NCBI GenBank assembly: GCA_029204045.2
Contig: CM055077.1
Span: 13,964,584-14,028,583, forward strand
Source of the DNA: Tillandsia leiboldiana
Taxonomy: Eukaryota; Streptophyta; Magnoliopsida; Poales; Bromeliaceae
Reading direction: 5' to 3'
Length of the DNA stretch: 64,000 nucleotides
Part shown: in pieces, positions 11,038 to 21,199 of the stretch
Layout of the letters: each line of letters opens with the position of its first letter
Numbering within the stretch: position 1 is the stretch's first letter
The notes under the pieces: generated by a model
The model's database searches: none
What the model was told of the DNA's origin: nothing
The model's input: the letters and a program-made list of their open reading frames with translations, nothing else
Position numbers and translations under genes: made by a program

Positions 11038-11962
11038 TAGATTCGAGATTAAAAACCTGATATGCTCTACTGTTTGTAGAATAACCTATGAAAATTCCTT
11101 CGTCACTTCGAGAGTCAAATTTTCCAAGATTTTCGCGATCACGTAAAATGTAACAGCGACTCCCAAAGATTCGAAAATATTTGATATTCGATTTTCTACA
11201 AAACCATAGCTCATATGGTGTATTTAAAGTTCCCGGGCGCAAGTAAACACGATTAATTACGTAGACCGCGATATTAACTGCTTCAGCCCAAAAATGTAAC
11301 GGTAATTTTCGGTTGTGAAGCATAACCCGCGCCATCTCTTGTACTACCCTGTTTTTGCGCTCGACTCACCATTCTGTTGAGGTATATAGGGTGCAGAGAA
11401 TTCATGTTTTATGCCATTGGAAGTGCAAAAATCAATGAATTTAGAATTTATAAATTCTCCACCTTTATCACTTCGAACTCGAACGATCTTTTCATAATTT
11501 AGAATTTAGAATTTAGAATTTAGAATTTATAAATTCTCCACGTCTTTATTAGAAATCCTTGCTAGTTCCTTAAAATTTATGTGACCTAGTCTTTCATGCC
11601 AAAGAGTTTCGTTATCAAGTGACACTAGGTTACAATGTTCAGAAATTTTGTTAGGAACTACATAGCAATTATTTTCAGACCTAACCCCTTTCAAAAAGAA
11701 TAAATGGTCCTTATCAGTTACAATGCATTCTGCTGAAGAAAAATTAACTGAAAAGCCATTATCACATAATTGACTAATGCTAATGAGGTTAGTCTTAAGG
11801 CCTTCAACAAATAAAACATTGTTCAAAACCGGGCCTTCTGGAATAGTGATTGTTCATTTTCCAATAATTTTTGAAGAACGACCGTCTCCGAAAACTACAA
11901 GTCCTCCGGAGGTTTTCTCTAAAGTTCGAAAATAATTTTTGTCATCGGTCATGTGACGGGAA
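11038..11962 (-). pseudogene. C0 pol: protease tail, GAG-pre-integrase, integrase remnant
   Basis: In element direction: protease/pre-integrase boundary SRHMTDDKNYFRTLEK (about 11952-11905); the GAG-pre-integrase domain 11826-11527 (FVEGLKTNLISISQLCDNGF, then LWHERLGHINFKEL); a scrambled junction 11541-11438; and the integrase C-terminal half 11460-11038, including a [13 protein letters not shown] stretch with disruptions, then [20 protein letters not shown] and the [16 protein letters not shown] block. The first catalytic Asp region is deleted at the junction. A stop follows IIGK near 11855. The segment joins 1-1468 once G0 is removed. Confidence 0.88.
11438..11541 (-). repeat. Deletion junction with heptamer repeat in C0 integrase
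   Basis: On the plus strand the phrase AATTTAGAATTTATAAATTC occurs at about 11438 and again near 11516. TTTAGAA heptamers are stacked in between (about 11498-11527). Compared with C3, the part of integrase containing the first catalytic Asp is missing here. Confidence 0.75.
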
Positions 11963-13303
11963 TGTTGGGTTATATGTAATAAGGATCTAAATAGGGGAAA
12001 AAAACACCTAGAGGGGGGTGAATAGGTGTAAACGTATAAACACTCAAAAATCGTTGCGATAAAAACCCAATGCGGAAATAAAAAATAACTCACAAGATTT
12101 TTACGTGGAAAACTCCATCACCGGAGTAAAAAACCACGGGACCGATAACACGGCAGAAATCCACTAGAATTAAAACACGTACAAGGTGATTTACCGTACA
12201 CACTTACGACTCAACCTTTTCCATACGCTCCTAGAGGATCTTCTCCGCTCGCTCCGCGACGCTTCTCGAATCCACGATCTGCGCCCAACGCCGAATCCAC
12301 GGCGTCCAACGTCGAATCCACGACATCCGACCGAATCCACGGTCTTCACCCAATAGCACCCTTCGAATCCACGAACGTGCCTCGCTCCGAATCCACGAGA
12401 GCGGTTGAACCTTGAATCCACAAGGACACGCGAATCCACGCGCCGATTTTTGGGGTAAATCGTTGTTTTTGGTGGTGATGATCCGCCGAATACTTAGATC
12501 AAAGATAGATCGGAAATACCATCTAAGTATTCATTAGTTTGATTCAACTCAAGATGTGAGTATGAAAACCTAGAATCAAACTAATCAATATAGATGAAGA
12601 AACATAGAGTATTCTCTAATGATTTCCTTTCTTCTCTATATGTGGATCTAGAGCCGTATAAGATGATATATGAAAATGACGGCTATGTGGATTAACCCTA
12701 GAAAAAGAGTCATAGGGTTTATTTATAGGTTAGAAACCCTAGGAAGGAGATAAGAATCAAAAACCTACCGTTTCTGGAAATTTTACGGACGGCGATCCGG
12801 ATCGGATTAGCTGTGATCCGGATCGTCGTAACGAGTCAGGTAGTTCCAGAAAAACGAGGGTTCGGGATCCGGATCGAAGTGCTTGATCCGGATCGTTCAT
12901 ACAGTTCACCAAACATCAACGTTCGGGATCCGGATTGCGAAGCCTGATCCGGATCGTTCAAGGAAAATGGTAAACTCAATGTTCGGGATCCGGATCAAGA
13001 GAGGCTACGATCCGGATTGAACTGGTGTATGAACGAATCACCTTCGGGATCCGGATCGAACAACCTGATCCGGATCCTGAGCATGTCCCAAGTCCAGTTT
13101 TTGATTTTTATGCAATGAAAGATTCTTCCAAGTGTTTCTACACTACAAGAAGTATTCGGATCACACAAAATCTTTAGTTAAACATACCTGATCCTTTTGA
13201 ATTCTTCTTTCTTGAGATTGAGTTAAATGATCCAACTTTCTTCACCTTCAATCTTCAGGACTTGAAACTTTCACGAAACTACGCCAACTCAAATTCCGTA
13301 ACA
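11963..13303 (-). repeat. E_A 3' LTR (LTR A), 1341 bp
   Basis: Element-sense start TGTTACGGAATTTGAG at 13303 and end ATATAACCCAACA at 11963. Contains a GATCCGGATC-type palindrome array (about 12790-13080), a TATA box (TATAAATA, 12720-12727 complement) and a CGTGGATTCG array (about 12240-12440). Same family as LTR B and the LTRs of C2 and C3. Confidence 0.92.
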
Positions 13304-14056
13304 ATCTCCCCCTTTGGCGGTTTCGTGACAAAACACAGATTCACTAAAGAAAATTCAAAAAGATATTTTTGTTGCTATCACCATACAACAAAAATTTACA
13401 ATGGAGATCCAAACATTTAAAAACATGAGATAAACTCCTAAAACAGACTCTAGACTTAGACATCTGTACTCTCTGCACAAAGAAATCATTCTTGACAAAA
13501 AGAGATCGTTAGATACCTCAAGAATATTTAACATTCAAAACCTAGTACAGAGATAGAGTTTATCTAGATCATCATGACATTTGAGAATTCAGATATGTAA
13601 GAGAATCATAGTCAAAAACCAACATATTTTCTATGCAATCAAAAACCAAATGTCACGTTAGTGAACATCAACTTGTTAGTTATATTACATGCCCAAATAG
13701 TTAGTCGAATAGTTAGTCGAGGCATGCATTCAAACAAAAGAAAACCAAAAGTTGAAGTTCTACTTACCTTTCAAGTTGAGGTTATACTTACCTCGATGTT
13801 CACACATTCACATTGTTCAAGTTCATTGTTCAAGTTCCCTTGATGTTCACTTACCTTGATGTTCACATCACATCATTGTTCAAGTTCATTGTTCAAGTTC
13901 TCTCTAAACTCTCTCCCCCTTTTTGTCACAAACAAAGCCAAAATTACAAAAATTAAGGAGAGTTAAATAGAACAAAATAAAGAAACTCCTGAGAACTAAA
14001 TAAGAACAAAAACTTAAAAACCTGCAAAAGAAAGATTAGAGAAAAGAAGAAAAACT
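13304..14056 (-). other. E_A 3' non-coding region with polypurine tracts
   Basis: Adjacent to the LTR (13304-13318) is the element-sense tract CCAAAGGGGGAGAT, the primary polypurine tract. A second tract, AAAAAGGGGGAGAGAG, lies at about 13911-13926, just after the envelope-like ORF. In between are AT-rich DNA and a small repeat cluster around TTGTTCAAGTTCA (13795-13905). No gene seen. Confidence 0.75.
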
Positions 14057-14623
14057 TTATGCAGAGTCGTCGGAGCTGATACACCCAAGCTTCTGAAACA
14101 TTTTCTTGATCCGTTTGTTTATAGAAGCTTGTTCCTTTTTAACTTCTTTGATATCCTCTTTCATTTCAGCGACATCAGTAGCCATGCGCTCTTGCTCGTT
14201 TGAGAGTCGCTGTTGTTCCTTAAAGATTGAACTCACTGACGCATCATCATCAGAAGTGGATGGAGGTGCCTGCTGTGCTGGTGGAACAGGAGGAGTTTCG
14301 GCCGGTGCAGAGGTTGTTGCTCGTTGTTGTTGTGCTCGTTGCCGGTGAGGAGGTATTAAGGGTTCATCTTGTTTAGTCGATAAAGACTTCACAATTGTTG
14401 TCTCATTAATGGTGCCCAAACTGTACATGTATGAGCTCGCGCTTGTATCGACTTTAAACTTTCTAAGGATGCGCATGATAATCATTGGGTAGGGTAGTCT
14501 CTCTGTGGGGTGTGAGTGTTCCACATACCGCGCCATCCTTGACCAAAAGAGATAAGGAATATTCAAGTTTGCTCCCATCAATGCGGCCGGGTTTCCAAGA
14601 AGATAAAGGAATAACATCCTTTC
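14057..14623 (-). pseudogene. Envelope-like ORF of E_A, 5'-truncated
   Basis: Open minus-strand frame, about 186 codons, stop at 14057-14059, cut upstream by LTR B. It has an N-terminal globular part containing ARYVEHSHPTERLPYPMIIM, then a Pro/Gln/Ala linker, then a probable coiled coil of charged heptads (EQERMATDVAEMKEDIKEVK) ending near GCISSDDSA. Its place between pol and the 3' LTR, and the LPYPM-type motif, fit the extra ORF of Sireviruses often called envelope-like and the plant transposon-protein domain found in it. I see no membrane segment in the retained part, so an envelope role is not supported by the sequence. Confidence 0.7.
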
Positions 14624-15974
14624 TGTTGGGTTATATGTAATACGGATCTAAATAGGGGAAAAAACACCTAGAGGGGGGTGAATAGGTGTAAACGTATAAA
14701 CAGTCAAAAATCGTTGCGATAAAAACCCAATGCGGAAATAAAAAATAATACGCAAGATTTTTACGTGGAAAACTCCATCACCGGAGTAAAAAACCACGGG
14801 ACCGATAACACGGCAGAAATCCACTAGAATTAAAACACGTACAAGGTGATTTACCGTACACAATTACGACTCAACCTTTTCCATACGCTCCTAGAGGATC
14901 TTCTCCGCTCGCTCCGCGACGCTTCTCGAATCCACGATCTGCGCCCAACGCCGAATCCACGGCGTCCAACGTCGAATCCACGACGTCCGACCGAATCCAC
15001 GGTCTTCACCCAATAGCACCCTTCGAATCCACGAACGTGCCTCGCTCCGAATCCACGAGAGCGGTTGAACCTTGAATCCACAAGGACACGCGAATCCACG
15101 CGCCGATTTTTGGGGTAAATCATTGTTTTTGGGTGGTGATGATCCGCCGAATACTTAGATCAAAGATAGATCGGAAATACCATCTAAGTATTCATTAGTT
15201 TGATTCAACTCAAGATGTGAGTATGAAAACCTAGAATCAAACTAATCAATATAGATGAAGAAACATAGAGTATTCTCTAATGATTTCCTTTCTTCTCTAT
15301 ATGTGGATCTCGAGCCGTATAAGATGATACAAGAAAAATGACGGCTATCTCGACTCACTGGATTAACCCTAGAAAAAGAGTCATAGGGTCTATTTATAGG
15401 TTAGAAACCCTAGGAAGGAGATAAGAATAAAAAACCTAACATTTCTGGAGATTTTATGGACGGCGATCCGGATCGGATTAACTGTGATCCGGATCGTCGT
15501 AACGAGTCAGGTAATTCCAGAAAAACGAAGGTTCGGGATCCGGATCGAAGTGCTTGATCCGGATCGTTCATACAGTTCACCAAACATCAACGTTCGGGAT
15601 CCGGATTGCGAAGCCTGATCCGGATCGTTCAAGGAAGATGGTAAACTCAGTGTTCGGGATCCGGATCAAGAGAGGCTACGATCCGGATTGAACTGGTGTA
15701 TGAACGAACCACCTTCGGGATCCGGATTGAACAACCTGATCCGGATCCTGAACATGTCCCAAGTCCAGTTTTTGATTTTTATGCAATGAAAGATTCTTCC
15801 AAGTGTTTCTACACTACAAGAAGTATTCGGATCACACAAAATCTTAGGTTAAACATACCTGATCCTTTTGAATTCTTCTTTCTTGAGATTGAGTTAAACG
15901 ATCCAACTTTCTTCACCTTCAATCTTCAAGACTTGAGACTTTCACGAAACTACGCCAACTCAAATTCCGTAACA
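14624..15974 (-). repeat. E_B 3' LTR (LTR B), 1351 bp
   Basis: Element-sense TGTTACGGAATTTGAG ... ATATAACCCAACA. Same length as the C2 LTR (1351 bp) and nearly identical to it in the palindrome region I compared, though in opposite orientation about 30 kb away. TATA complement at 15391-15398. The 82-codon minus-strand reading at its left end is just the CGTGGATTCG repeat translated. Confidence 0.92.
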
Positions 15975-16688
15975 ATCTCCCCCTTTGGCGATTTCGTGAC
16001 AAAACACAGATCCACTAAAAAAAATTCAAAAAGATATTTTTGTTGCTATCACCATACAACAAAAATTTACAATGGAGATCCAAAAATTTAAAAACATGAG
16101 ATAAACTCCTAAAACAGACTCTAGACTTAGACATCTGTACTCTCTGCACAAAGAAATCATTCTTGACAAAAAGAGATCGTTAGATACCTCAAGAATATTT
16201 AGCATACAAAACCTAGTACAGAGATAGAGTTTATCTGATCATCATGACATTTGAGAATTCAGATATGTAAGAGAATCATAGTCAAAAACCAACATATCTT
16301 CTATGCAATTAAAAACCAAATGTCACAAAAGGTTAGTCCAACATCAACTTGTTAGTCATATTACATGCCCAAATAGTTAGTCGAATAGTTAGTCGAGACA
16401 TGCAAACAATCACAAGATGAAAACCAAAGTTGAAGTTGAAGTGATACTTACCTTGATGTATACAAAATCTTCATCAGCAAGATTTTCACAATCATTGTTC
16501 AAATCATTGTTCTAAACTCTCTCCCCCTTTTTGTCACAAACAAAGCCAAAGATTACAGAAGTTGAGAGAATGGTTAACAGTTCAAGTTGGAGAACTAAGG
16601 ACTCAAATTAAAACTTAAAAAAAAAAAAACCTGCACAAAAGAAGGATTTAAACATATGCATAATAAACAGAAATTGGAAGGATACGGA
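15975..16688 (-). other. E_B 3' non-coding region with polypurine tracts
   Basis: Primary tract (CCAAAGGGGGAGAT in element sense) at about 15975-15989. A second tract lies near 16518-16535 (complement of CTCTCTCCCCCTTTTTG). AT-rich and closely related to 13304-14056. No gene seen. Confidence 0.75.
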
Positions 16689-16960
16689 TTATTCAGACTC
16701 GTCTGAACTGATACAGCCGAGGATTTGGAATATCTTCTTTATTCGCTTGTTCATTGATGATTGATTCTTATTTACCTTCTTTATTTCTTCCTTTACCTCA
16801 ATTAGTTCATTTGATATACGTTCTTGCTCGTTGGAGAGCCTTTACTGTTCTTTATAGATTGAGGTAACAGATGCATCATCATCAGAAGTTGATTGCGGTG
16901 CTTGTTGTGCCGGAGGTGCTGGTTGTGATGGTGGTGCTGGTTGGACTGGAGGAGCTGCTG
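16689..16960 (-). pseudogene. Envelope-like ORF of E_B, C-terminal fragment
   Basis: The minus-strand reading ends GCISSDESE with stop at 16689-16691 and carries the coiled-coil and Pro/Gln/Ala linker seen in E_A. An internal stop lies near 16842, before RLSNEQERI, where E_A has Gln. Cut at 16960 by insertion of G1. Confidence 0.68.
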
Positions 16961-17780
16961 TGTGAGGACCTGGATCCCCACGACGAGATTACCGGTTCAT
17001 CTACAGCTCCCTGAGGCCTATGTGGCGTGTTGGTGGGATTTGTGCCCCATTTGGACATTAGTGTTGGGCTCAGTGTGTTTAATGGATCACGTGGGTGATC
17101 ATTGGACTCCGTCGGATCGTTAGAAGTGGTTTCGCGCGAAGTGGATATTAAATTTGGACTCAGCGCGAAGTTTGGACCAAGGATTACCTTTCCGGATGCC
17201 TTCGGCAAATTTTGGAGTTGGAATTTGGCGAAATGGACATCAAATTCGGATTCAGCGCGCGAAAACGGTTAAAACGGACTACCCACTTGTTATTTTTGAG
17301 CACCGGACACTGTTCACGCCGGAACAGTGTTTCCGGCACCGGCGGCGGCGGCGCGCGGCGGCCGGCAGCGGCGGAGCGCGGCGGAGCAGGCTCGGGCGGG
17401 TGCGCGGTCCACCGCGGGGGCGTGCACCGGTCGCGGGCCACGTGGCGGTTCCCGGTTGGGCCGGCGCGGGGGCGCGGTCCACGGGAAAAGGCGCGGTGCA
17501 TGGTGGACCGGAGGGTGACACGTGGCGGCTTTTGATTCGACTGTGCTGTGGACCGGGTCCACGGTGTGAGTGTGGGGTGGCCTCGGGGCGCGTGCCTGGC
17601 AGGGGGGCGCAGGCGGCGCTGACAGCGCGCACGTGGGCGTGGCAGCGACGCGTTGACTGGGTGCGTGCCACGTGTCGGCTGTGCAGTGAGCCACGTGTCG
17701 TGCAGTGGACGGTCCGGAGTGCTGTCGCCTGTTTGGGCGGGCGACGTGGAGGCCCAGGAAAGTTTCGGGCTGCTACAGTG

Positions 17781-17880
17781 AACTTTCGGGCTGCTACAGT
17801 GCGCGCCCGAAAGTTCCCTGCGCCCGGAAATGGGGACAAATCCGGTATTTCTTCAATTGTTTCCTGCAGCCTATAAAAGC
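17781..17880 (+). promoter_or_regulatory. G1 LTR promoter: inverted repeat and TATA box
   Basis: AACTTTCGGGC (17781-17791) and GCCCGAAAGTT (17805-17815) form a perfect 11-bp inverted repeat around 13 nt. A TATAAAAG box follows at 17873-17880. Transcription would start about 30 bp further on. Assigned from motif and position only. Confidence 0.6.
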
Positions 17881-19759
17881 GATCCGAGCTCCCTTTCTTC
17901 CCCTTTTTTCGCCATTTCCGAGCCTCATCTCGCCTGGGTACCTTCAGCAAAGATGATCCCCGAGTTTGGATGCATCTTTTTGCAAAGTTTTGGGATTTTT
18001 GGTGGCACGCTTATCGAGGTTTCTATTTTTACGGCGCGGCGCGACGCTCGTTCGTTTGTGGTCTTCTTCGTCGCGTTTTGGTGCGAGGACTCCCCCGGCT
18101 TACCCCGAGCACCTTTTTCAGTGATTCTTGTGCCGTTGGCTTCACGACAGGTAGGGCTATGTTTCCCATGTTTACTGGTTTTTCCCATTCCGAGCTTTTC
18201 ATGGGTCTTTCGGATCATCTTGTAACCCCTTTTTCTGGGCGGAGTTTTGGGACAGCGGTGCGGTATTTTGGCGATATCTTCGCGCACAGGCATCGGATTG
18301 GGGCGATTCAAGAGGCGATTTGCATCTACACATCACGAGGAATATGCCCAAATTTTATTGGAATTTTCTGAATATTTCTCGAAGGTGAAGATCATCTGTG
18401 AACAGTAGTTATTGCTACAGTTTTTGAGAGTAGTTTAATTCGGGGTGGTTCCCTTGTCGGAATTGTTTCTCGGTGTAGGAAGCTCGGAATTGGACGTGCA
18501 GGTACTCGTTTCGAAGGTATCGATGCGAGGATTACTGTGTTATTTTTATTGGATTTTTCTGGGCACTTGCAGCAGGTGAAATATGCGCGGCTTTGGGACT
18601 GATTTTCAGATTGTGTATGTTTGGTTGATTTTGGAATAAAAGTGTAATGTTAAGCCTTATTGTTGTACTCAGGGGTGTTTTCAGCTGTTTGGAGCCAAGG
18701 CTTGCGCGACTTGTACCGAGGGTGTTTTGTTGGCAGATTTTGGACCGCGGGCGTCTACCCACTTCACCGACTTCAGGTTTGCCTTGGGTTAAGCGCTTCA
18801 GGTGGGTGAGCTTATTATCAGTAATTGTTTAAGGCAATGTTTATGTTGTGGCAAGTATAAGTCCACTTGTGGGGATGTCACCCCTCTATGACTGATGCAT
18901 GCATGTGTAGGGTACATAGTTTATATTGGTAAGTAGGTAAGCTTGTTATTGATATTGGTATAAATGATTGCAAGAATAGTATTTATGAGGTATACTGAGG
19001 ACTTGCATGACTTGGACATCTGTGTGATGACTAGTGTAAGCTTACCTAGGATAATGTTACCCTATGAAATTATATAACATGCCATGTTAGCACATAGCCT
19101 TTCTTGTGGGTGGATTATGATTTGGGACAGGATTTCGTAGCTATGTGCGGATTTGTACTCTGAGGAGTTATTGTGATCATTCTATTAATGAACCCTGAGT
19201 TGTGGACAGGTCTAGTTTTGGGATTCCGGCATGTTGTTTATTCCTAAAAGAACTATTATTATGCTTTACCCCCTTTATTTCCTTGAGGACATTTGCATGC
19301 TTGTATGGTCATGTAGTTAGGCCATCTTTTACTGCTGCACTTCTTATTGGAACTTGACTTAGGAGAAACCATGCTTTTTCTTTCTCCTTCTTGCTAGTCA
19401 GGTGGTCAGTGTTGCTCGGGTTCGAGCAGGGGTCTGGGTATTGTAGTCGGGACTTCGTGTCTGGAACAGGTTGGTTTAGTTGTGGGGCGTTGCGGCAACC
19501 GCGGATATTGGGCGGTTGACCGGATGTTTCTCTATGCACCTGATTGGGTATCAGTTTCTTTAGTGGATGGAGTTTCCCACTTATCGTTTAGTGCATCCGG
19601 TTGAGGTCGGGTCTTTCCTTAGTGGTTGAGCTTTCCCACTTTGATCAGAGTCGTGATCCAGTCCTGCTACATTGAGACACTTGACAGAGATACTTGTTAC
19701 TGAGATGTACTTTACTCGTGTGGGTCGCTCCCCTCGAGTGCCACTCCGGAGGTAGGCTT

Positions 19760-19850
19760 GACCGAGCCGTGTGCCGGTCTGTTACTTATATTTTTGACCG
19801 AGCCGTGTGCCGGTCCGTTACATATCTTGAGATCGAGCCGTGTGCCGATC
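19760..19850 (+). repeat. Three tandem 20-nt mini-hairpins in G1 LTR
   Basis: Copies at 19760-19779, 19796-19815 and 19831-19850 (period 35-36). Arms are GACCG/CGGTC in copies 1 and 2 and GATCG/CGATC in copy 3, around the shared core AGCCGTGTGC. Pairing is kept although the arm sequence changed. Confidence 0.8.
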
Positions 19851-20983
19851 AGTTACTGAGTTCGACAGCAGAGCAGGCAGTATCGGGTGTCATACCGGTT
19901 CATTTGATTGGGTTTATTTCGGTCAGATACTTTTATTGTTACACTCGTGCCTGGGGGCCGAGTGTAGACTGGTAGTTGAGTTTAGATCAGTGATAGTATT
20001 GTTGAGAGCCGTCTGGTTGACGGTGGTCCCGTGTTGTTGCGAGTACTTTGACCGCTGTGTGAGAGGTTGAGCGTCATGATTCTATCCGTCTGAGAGAGAG
20101 TGTGGATTTTGACCATAGCCTGCATGTTTCTCTACTCGATAGCGAGCTTGTCCGTTTGGACGCCCTACGTAATTCCTGCCCGTCAGCGGGAGGTGGTTGT
20201 AGGTGGGCGCAGGTTTGACTGGACCAGATGCGGCAGTCTGTTCGATTGGGTCGGTGGTGCACTTCATGTGCTAGTGGTTGCATACCACTGTTTGGTTCTC
20301 CCCCTTTTAGCCTTTAGTTAGGGGCAGGGTAGCTGTTGAGAGTTTCCAGCTTACTCATTTCAGTCTTATGACCTGGGTTAGTTTTTGTCTCTTGAGGACT
20401 TGGTGGGCAGACCGTCGGGTCTGGCGGTGATACCCACTGAGAACTCCCTTTTTGGAGTAGTTCTCACACCCTTTGGGGGTTTTCTCCCCCCTTTTCTCTC
20501 CTCTTCTTTGTTTTGCAGAGTCTTAGCAGGTGTTGCCGACTCTGCGGTTGTTGATCGTGGCGAGGGAGTCGCGAGCTAGATCCCTACCCGGCGTTGGAGA
20601 GTAGCGGTACCCTTCAGAGGAGATCATCAGTAGATTAGCTATTTCTTTTTCCTCTCTTGAGAGACTATTGTAGTGAGGATAATTTGTATTGAGAGACTGT
20701 ACACTGTTGTATATATATTGGAGTTACCTCCCGGTTGGGTTTAGAGCTTGTACTCGAGGATTTGTATTATTATTATTTTGGGAGGCAGACAGTGTTGTTT
20801 ATTTCCAGTTGTACAGTGATTGGTTTTAGTTACAGCAGATTATTTATTTATAGCTCTGATATCTGTTTAGTTTAGTACTTTTCTTGCAGGTAGGACGCTT
20901 CGCCTATGCAGGTTGGCATAGGCGGCGGATCTGTTTGGCGGGCCCGGGTCGCAGTTTCGACCCCGGGGCGTGACAGATTAGAG

Positions 20984-20995
20984 TGGTATCAGAGC
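20984..20995 (+). other. G1 primer-binding site (initiator Met tRNA)
   Basis: TGGTATCAGAGC, 8 bp after the LTR end. Canonical match to initiator Met tRNA. Confidence 0.88.
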
Positions 20996-21131
20996 CTAGG
21001 TTGTAGGTCATGGTGGACTTAGAAACCCTAGGCTTTTGGTTTGACCCTTGGTTGACTTTGTGAGAGTCGTGATTTTTGCGAGAGTCCTGATTGAGTTTTA
21101 TACCTCTCCCGAGGGACGGGAGGAGTGATTG

Positions 21132-21199
21132 GCATGTTTATTCTCCTAAGTGATTATGTTGGCTGCAGACAACATAATGCTGTGGAACGGGTGACATGC
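21132..21199 (+). other. G1 leader stem-loop (candidate RNA dimerisation/packaging hairpin)
   Basis: Inner stem ATTATGTTG (21153-21161) with CAACATAAT (21170-21178), loop GCTGCAGA. Outer stem GCATGT (21132-21137) with ACATGC (21194-21199), and TCC with GGA in between. Lies between the primer site and the gag remnant, as in G2 and G4. The structure is seen in sequence; the function is inferred. Confidence 0.65.

Larger units (their letters stand above)
1..11962 (-). mobile_element. C0: Ty1/copia Sirevirus-type relic, discontinuous
   Basis: Minus-strand copia element whose pol is present in pieces at 1-59, 317-1468 and 11038-11962. The order in element direction is protease tail, GAG-pre-integrase, integrase remnant, spacer, reverse transcriptase, running off the left edge before RNase H. 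It is interrupted by the MITE at 60-316 and by gypsy G0 at 1469-11037, and truncated at 11962 where the LTR of E_A begins. Protein similarity to C2 and C3 in this window is very high, so it belongs to the same lineage. Its own LTRs and gag are not in the window. Confidence 0.9.
11963..14623 (-). mobile_element. E_A: Sirevirus-type copia, 3' end
   Basis: Minus-strand 3' LTR (11963-13303), adjacent polypurine tract, 3' non-coding region and envelope-like ORF, cut at 14623 by the E_B LTR. The left LTR edge abuts C0 protease coding sequence exactly at its CA end, as expected for insertion into C0. The 5' part is not found in the window. Confidence 0.85.
14624..16960 (-). mobile_element. E_B: Sirevirus-type copia, 3' end
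   Basis: Minus-strand 3' LTR 14624-15974, polypurine tract, 3' non-coding region and the end of an envelope-like ORF. It interrupts the E_A envelope-like ORF at 14623 precisely at the LTR end, and is itself interrupted at 16961 by gypsy G1. The 5' part is absent. Confidence 0.85.
16961..20975 (+). repeat. G1 5' LTR, 4015 bp
   Basis: TGTGAGGACCTG ... CGGGGCGTGACA. GC-rich upstream block (17330-17720) with several CACGTG cores, hairpin 17781-17815, TATA box 17873-17880, then a long transcribed part with a hairpin array at 19760-19850 and the conserved CCCCTCGAG module at 19714-19751. Related to, but clearly diverged from, the G2, G4 and S1 LTRs. Confidence 0.85.

Noticed and set aside
12780..13085. 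Regularly spaced repeats considered as a CRISPR-like array
   Set aside because: Repeats are 9-10-bp palindromes with variable spacing within an LTR of a plant retrotransposon, before a TATA box.
13130..13165. CACTACAAGAAG in the copia LTR (and its copies at 15811 and 45525) as a second CACTA-type element end
   Set aside because: Present in every copy of the LTR family, with no partner inverted end or target duplication; a chance match to the CACTA terminus.
17154..17876. 240-codon ORF and opposite-strand ORFs in the G1 LTR, with similar ones at 24707-25455, 32904-34072, 38547-39687, 51749-52489 and 57764-58678
   Set aside because: All fall in the GC-rich U3 of gypsy LTRs; composition explains them. 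They are not conserved as proteins between LTRs.
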